DNA of 64,000 nt from Bhargavaea sp. CC-171006 (lineage in GTDB: Bacteria > Bacillota > Bacilli > Bacillales_A > Planococcaceae). Location: the NCBI RefSeq assembly GCF_009761675.1, contig NZ_QUZH01000012.1, positions 119,044 to 183,043 on the forward strand, in the 5' to 3' direction. Position numbers and translations under genes: made by a program. Below, piece by piece: positions 60,333 through 64,000 of the stretch (position 1 is its first letter; every line of letters starts with the position of its first letter). Under the pieces are notes generated by a model. It saw only the letters and a list, made by a program, of their open reading frames with translations, did not search any database and had not been told where the DNA came from.

Positions 60333-60439
60333 ATTGTCACACCTCCTCGTTATCTATATATGTATTCCCTGTTGGTATAATAACCCCTTTCTAAATTTGT
60401 GAAATTCGGTAAAATAGTCTTGATTAGAGGGGGGGGGCA

Positions 60440-60952
60440 ATGTCCAACCAGCAAGCCATCATGACCGCCATCCAGGATGCCATCCGCACGAATGGACCTA
60501 TCTGCCACCTGGATGATATTTATACATATGTACGCACTCACGAACCGGCTATCCGGTCCTATCAGGACGAGGAAGCCATCATCCGTAACATTATCTACCG
60601 CCACTCAAGCGACTGCGAAATCTTCAGGGGCACGTTCAGATGGGACAGTTATGACCTTTTTTATGCACCAAAAGGAATCGGATCAGGTCTTTGGAGCATC
60701 TGGCCGGATGAACTGCCGCTCCGCATCCTAATCGAAATCCTCAAACACCGCGGCGGACTTGCCACAGTTGAGGAAATCAGGCAGCACCTGATGCTCGACT
60801 ACCCGCGGCTCTACGTGCCGGGTAAAGACACCTCGAATGAGATTAGTCAGACTTTGCTGCGAAACTCTACCTATCATCCCAACTCCAGTAACCCTCTCTT
60901 TTTCTACTCCAGTATTGTGGATGCATGGGGCATACGGCCGGAAATCGATTAA
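60440..60952 (+). CDS. Winged-helix (HARE-HTH-like) protein behind a nine-G tract
   Basis: 170 residues. Two helical modules, QQAIMTAIQDAIRTNGPICH near residue 4 and LRILIEILKHRGGLATVEEI near 93, both look like winged-helix DNA-binding units of the HARE type found in restriction-linked proteins; FYAPKGIGSGLWSIW joins them. No nuclease motif. A run of nine G (60429-60437) serves as SD 2 nt before ATG, so its length could tune translation. Closed by a hairpin shared with the convergent helicase gene. Confidence 0.6.
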   Translation: MSNQQAIMTAIQDAIRTNGPICHLDDIYTYVRTHEPAIRSYQDEEAIIRNIIYRHSSDCEIFRGTFRWDSYDLFYAPKGIGSGLWSIWPDELPLRILIEILKHRGGLATVEEIRQHLMLDYPRLYVPGKDTSNEISQTLLRNSTYHPNSSNPLFFYSSIVDAWGIRPEID

Positions 60953-60986
60953 AGCGAGCATCCAAGTTGTTGGACGCCCGCTTTAT
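60950..60986. terminator. Bidirectional terminator
   Basis: Stem TAAAGCGaGCaTCCAA / TTGGAcGCcCGCTTTA between the winged-helix gene and the helicase-nuclease gene. Confidence 0.85.
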
Positions 60987-63418
60987 TTTGTCTTTCGCTC
61001 AAAATACTCATGAAGCCGGTAATTTGCAATCTGTTCAGTCCACTTATGAAGAAGAACGGATTGCTCTGCGGAAGGTTGTGGGACCTGGATTGAAAAGCGA
61101 TTCTCCCCAAACAGAACTTTCCCGTCCTTCTCACTCCCGCTCCACTTCGTCATCGGCATTCTAGCTATCAGATCTGCCGTTCTCTTCTCGTCATACTCTA
61201 TTAGTTGCATGCCTGTTTTATCACTGAGATCCGCCCTTCTCCGGTATTCTTTCTCGTTCAGATATCGATGGAAGAACGGCGCAATTTCTACAGGTGTGAC
61301 GGAATCCGTCCAACGTTCAGAACCTCTTGAGAGCATATAGAGAAGAACGACCATTTTATAGCTTTTGTTCATACCCGTTTTCTCAACTTCTATGAACCAG
61401 TCCTTAAATGTCTCCCAAACTTGGAGTTCCTTTTCCCGCAACTCTCCGGCATAGGCCAGCATACCAAAGTAGCTTCCAAATTCCTGCTTTACAGCCTTGG
61501 AGTTGGCATCTGCCTGCAGGTGGAACTCCAGGTATTCCGGACGGCGGCCGAGTTCGCGTTTCAGGTCATAATAAGCTCCGATGAGCGAGTCCTTTCTTGG
61601 CGCGCGTTTTCGTGCCATCTCCTTCAAGAGGTTGACGACCTGAAGTTCAAGATTAAACTCACAGACTTCCGGCACGGCCGGTTCGGCAAAGCGGCCACGC
61701 TTTTCTCCGTACTCTCCTGTTTCATCAAAGACCGCAAGTTTCACATCCGCGTTCCGGTAGTTGCCGATAAAGTCGATGATGACGCAGTGGGACTTCCCGT
61801 CTGCCAGCCGAAGCCCGCGGCCGATCTGCTGTGTGTAGACGGTAAGTGATTCGGTAGGGCGGATGAAGAGAAGCGTATCGACTTTTGGAATGTCAACGCC
61901 TTCATTAAACAGGTCAACAGTGAAGATGGCTTCCAGTTCACCTGATTCAAGGCGGTCGGTGGCTTTCCGTCGCTCTTCTGCAGGCGTCTGACCGTGCAGC
62001 ACCATCGAACGAATTCCCTGTCTGCGGAAATAGTCGTTCATGAAAGTGGCCTGGCGGACAGACGAGCAGAACACAATCGTCCTGGTTTGCCTGTGCTCCA
62101 TGTATCCTTCATAGATTTTCTCTGCGAAGTCTTCACGGAACTGTACCGCAAGCAGTTCCTGTTCGTCATAACGGGTCCCGCGCCATGTAATCTGCGAGTA
62201 GTCGGTGTCATCATAGACACCGTAATACCGGAAAGGGACAAGCCAGCCCCGCTCGATCGCCTCGAGGAAGTGAATCGAGATGGCTACATTCCCGCCGCAG
62301 ATGGAATAAACGTCCTTATTGTCCATCCTGTCCGGTGTGGCGGTGATGCCAAGCAAGAACTCCGGATTGAAGTAGTCAAGAACGCGTTCATATGTAGGCG
62401 CCGCGGCATGATGGAACTCATCGACGACAATCAGGTCAAAGTCATCCGGTCTGAAACGCTCCATGTTGTGGCGGCTGCCGAGTGTGTAGATGGAAGCAAA
62501 GACAAAGTCCGCTTCCGTCTCTTTTACTGCAGCATTAAAGAAACCGCTAGTTTTGTCCGGATGAACATGCAGAAAGGATTGCTGTGCCTGCCGGAGAATC
62601 TCTTCCCTGTGCGCGATGAAAAGTACTCTCTTGAACTTCCTCGAAAAGAATGCGGCAAGGTACGTCTTGCCAAGCCCTGTCGCAAGCACGACCATCGCCC
62701 GGTCATACTCTTCTTCCATTGTTGCTTCTAGCGAATCCAGCGCCATCTGCTGGGCGGGTCGGGGTTGCAGCGGTTCGGCGGAGGCAGGCTTCGTTTCATA
62801 GTCAACGCCGCTTTCCGCAATTTCCTGGGCTTCACCCGGCCCGAGCATCATCTCGGCCTCTTCTTCCGCTGACCAAGCAGCGCTGAGTGGCCGCTGGCGA
62901 TTGGCCTCCCGGTGATTCTCTTTGTAATCGGTCAGAGTCTCTGGATTTAGCGGAACCGTAGACTCATGATAAAACAGCTTCAGAAACTGATCTTCCGCTA
63001 CCTCGAACGCCTGTTCATCCGCTTGTGACGGAGCCAGCAGATTCCACTCGACTCCTGAAGTCAATGCGGACTTCGACAGATTCGAAGAGCCGACGATCAG
63101 GTGGTGATTCTCTTTTCCACGGAACAGATAGGCCTTAGGATGAAAGCTGGCCCCGCCACTCTTCCAAAGCCTGATCTCGGCATCCGGAAGTTCATTAAGC
63201 AACAGTTCCAATGCCTCAGGCTGGGTGATGTACAGATAATCACCCGTCAGAAGTTTAATTGAAGATCCACGATTTGAAGCCGCTTTCAGAAACGGCAGCA
63301 CCTTCTGGACGCCCGACTTCATTGTGAAGGCGGTCATCCAGTGAATCTCCTCCGCATCGCCCGACAGTTTTTCAAGATGCCGGATGAGTTCCGACGTGAT
63401 GAGTTGCAACTTAGTCAT
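60983..63418 (-). CDS. PLD-like nuclease / DEAD-box helicase fusion
   Basis: 811 residues from ATG 63418 (TTGAGG 6 nt upstream). Residues 1-160 hold a phospholipase-D-like nuclease site: ASFHPKAYLFRGKENHHLIV then GSSNLSKSALTSG (one H-x-K motif). The helicase core follows with AMVVLATGLGKTYLAAFFSR (Walker A near 245), VVDEFHHAAAP, LLGITATPDRMDN and IGRGLRLADGK. The C-terminal 250 residues match the DUF3427-type extension. Such fusions process or restrict DNA and are common in defence islands. It overlaps the MazG-like gene by 8 bp, so they are co-translated. Confidence 0.88.
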   Translation of the reverse strand: MTKLQLITSELIRHLEKLSGDAEEIHWMTAFTMKSGVQKVLPFLKAASNRGSSIKLLTGDYLYITQPEALELLLNELPDAEIRLWKSGGASFHPKAYLFRGKENHHLIVGSSNLSKSALTSGVEWNLLAPSQADEQAFEVAEDQFLKLFYHESTVPLNPETLTDYKENHREANRQRPLSAAWSAEEEAEMMLGPGEAQEIAESGVDYETKPASAEPLQPRPAQQMALDSLEATMEEEYDRAMVVLATGLGKTYLAAFFSRKFKRVLFIAHREEILRQAQQSFLHVHPDKTSGFFNAAVKETEADFVFASIYTLGSRHNMERFRPDDFDLIVVDEFHHAAAPTYERVLDYFNPEFLLGITATPDRMDNKDVYSICGGNVAISIHFLEAIERGWLVPFRYYGVYDDTDYSQITWRGTRYDEQELLAVQFREDFAEKIYEGYMEHRQTRTIVFCSSVRQATFMNDYFRRQGIRSMVLHGQTPAEERRKATDRLESGELEAIFTVDLFNEGVDIPKVDTLLFIRPTESLTVYTQQIGRGLRLADGKSHCVIIDFIGNYRNADVKLAVFDETGEYGEKRGRFAEPAVPEVCEFNLELQVVNLLKEMARKRAPRKDSLIGAYYDLKRELGRRPEYLEFHLQADANSKAVKQEFGSYFGMLAYAGELREKELQVWETFKDWFIEVEKTGMNKSYKMVVLLYMLSRGSERWTDSVTPVEIAPFFHRYLNEKEYRRRADLSDKTGMQLIEYDEKRTADLIARMPMTKWSGSEKDGKVLFGENRFSIQVPQPSAEQSVLLHKWTEQIANYRLHEYFERKTK

Positions 63419-63737
63419 CAACAACCTCAATCAGATAAATCTTCTCATCAAACGCGCCCCGCTTTTTGGCCTTTTCCTCCCGAATCATGTCCAGTTGGTG
63501 TGGTGTGGCGCCGTGTGCGGCGGCGGTCGCGTAGACAAGTTCGAGCATGTCAGCGAGTTCCTCGACGGCTGCGACTGCGTTTTCGGCTGCGAGGTATTCC
63601 TCGTATTCTTCCCCGATTTTCTTTCTGAGTTCCTGCATATATTCATTATCATTCAGGATCCGCGTCTTCGATTTCTTGCCTGCCAGTTCGATGATTTCCG
63701 GAATCCGGTCACGTACGAGTTTGTTGTGGATGGGCAT
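63411..63737 (-). CDS. MazG-like (phosphoribosyl-ATP pyrophosphohydrolase-fold) protein
   Basis: 108 residues from ATG 63737 (GAGGAGGAA upstream; longer frame lacks a site). NKLVRDRIPEIIELAGKKSK and the metal-site helices KKIGEEYEEYLAAENAVAAV (E-E-x-x-E) and EELADMLELVYATAAAHG (E-x-x-D) are typical of the all-alpha NTP pyrophosphatase superfamily. It would hydrolyse non-canonical or damaged NTPs. The last codons overlap the start of the helicase-nuclease gene, a pairing seen often in Firmicutes. Confidence 0.88.
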   Translation of the reverse strand: MPIHNKLVRDRIPEIIELAGKKSKTRILNDNEYMQELRKKIGEEYEEYLAAENAVAAVEELADMLELVYATAAAHGATPHQLDMIREEKAKKRGAFDEKIYLIEVVDD

Positions 63738-63847
63738 GTTTGGTTCCTCCTCAATCATCTGGTGCTTTTCTTCCATTATAGAGGGTTTTGGTGCACGGGA
63801 CCGGAAAAAGGCCTTATCCTTTCGGCATTCATACCGCACCAACAGAA

Positions 63848-63920
63848 AAACCGCCGGGGTTCCGGCGGTTTCAGACTGTAGACAAAGTGAGTGTATTGCT
63901 CCTTTGTCTGCAGTTTTTTT
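63848..63920. terminator. Two adjacent hairpins upstream of the MazG-like gene
   Basis: AAACCGCCGG / CCGGCGGTTT (63848-63871), then ACTGTAGACAAAG / CTTTGTCTGCAGT (63875-63914) with a T7 run on plus. No plus-strand gene in the window needs them, so they may belong to a lost gene or to a repeat. Confidence 0.55.
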
Positions 63921-63927
63921 CTTTTCC

Positions 63928-64000
63928 CGAAATCCTCCGGATTTCCGCTGCGGGCCCTCGCTTACCGCGGGCGTTGCCTTAGCCTCCTCGAGCTGCGCTC
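63928..64000. repeat. Partial dispersed repeat at the right edge
   Basis: GC-rich stretch with TTTCCGCTGCGGGC, CTTACCGCGGGC and AGCCTCCTCGAGC. From memory this resembles a long inverted-repeat-type element dispersed in Bacillaceae/Planococcaceae genomes. It continues outside the window, so its end and structure cannot be seen. Confidence 0.5.

Noticed and set aside
50228..63842. Dnd/Ssp modification genes (dndBCDE, sspABCD)
   Set aside because: Searched by eye for an IscS-like desulfurase, a PAPS-reductase-like DndC and an SMC-like DndD on both strands; none is present in the window.
1..64000. tRNA, rRNA or tmRNA genes
   Set aside because: No cloverleaf with GGTTCAA-type T-arm and no rRNA-like block was found on reading both strands; a covariance-model scan would be needed to be certain.

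Overview
The window is about 64 kb of chromosome from an endospore-forming Firmicute, most likely a Planococcaceae or Bacillaceae member of moderately high G+C (a Planococcus/Bhargavaea/Sporosarcina-like organism; inference, no rRNA is present). The support is an alpha/beta-type SASP, a complete GerA-type germinant receptor operon (A-B-C), FosB (bacillithiol-dependent), the lipid II flippase Amj, YwbE, a YeeF/YezG-type LXG toxin locus, and GGAGG-type Shine-Dalgarno sites before almost every gene. No tRNA, rRNA or CRISPR array was seen.

Layout. 0-7.9 kb is an accessory region: the end of a Crp/Fnr regulator, a decayed GNAT gene, a large helicase, a two-gene AT-rich cassette and an LXG toxin with two immunity genes. 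The decayed GNAT gene and the two-gene cassette are each bracketed by near-identical terminator hairpins. Two diverged copies of a 146-bp element rich in DnaA-box-like 9-mers lie at its edges. 7.9-19.2 kb holds ordinary single genes and short operons (transporters, CPBP protease, peptidase E-like, methyltransferase, nitronate monooxygenase, VanZ, an XRE-regulated membrane pair). 13.7-24.2 kb includes a phosphate-starvation group: alkaline phosphatase, two paralogous lipoproteins, a choice-of-anchor-I protein and a PstS-like protein; three of the promoters carry visible 11-bp-phased PhoP boxes. 24-32 kb is mixed metabolism and envelope. 32.8-34.9 kb is a queuosine-precursor locus (queF, queC, VUT transporter) with two separate preQ1-I riboswitches. 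34.9-40 kb has fosB, a recombinase-like DNA-binding protein, a SulP transporter, an HxlR/DsbA pair, a ResA-like protein and a SASP. 40-44 kb is the germination operon. 44-50 kb has a large catalase, iadA, an NhaC antiporter and a remnant of a second large catalase.

The most striking block is 50.2-59.8 kb: an AT-rich four-gene minus-strand operon, DruA-like (DUF4338) then DptF-, DptG- and DptH-like. This is the restriction half of a phosphorothioate (Dnd) defence system joined to a Druantia-type protein, with no dndBCDE modification genes in view. It starts right beside the catalase remnant and is followed by further defence-like genes: a winged-helix protein with a nine-G Shine-Dalgarno tract, a PLD-nuclease/helicase and a MazG-like hydrolase.

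A second window-wide signal is non-coding. At least six intergenic loci carry degenerate tandem arrays with a period of exactly 21 bp, each with a conserved core of about 10-13 bp and a variable remainder. Two pairs of loci share cores. They look like phased protein-binding sites or a repeat family rather than genes.
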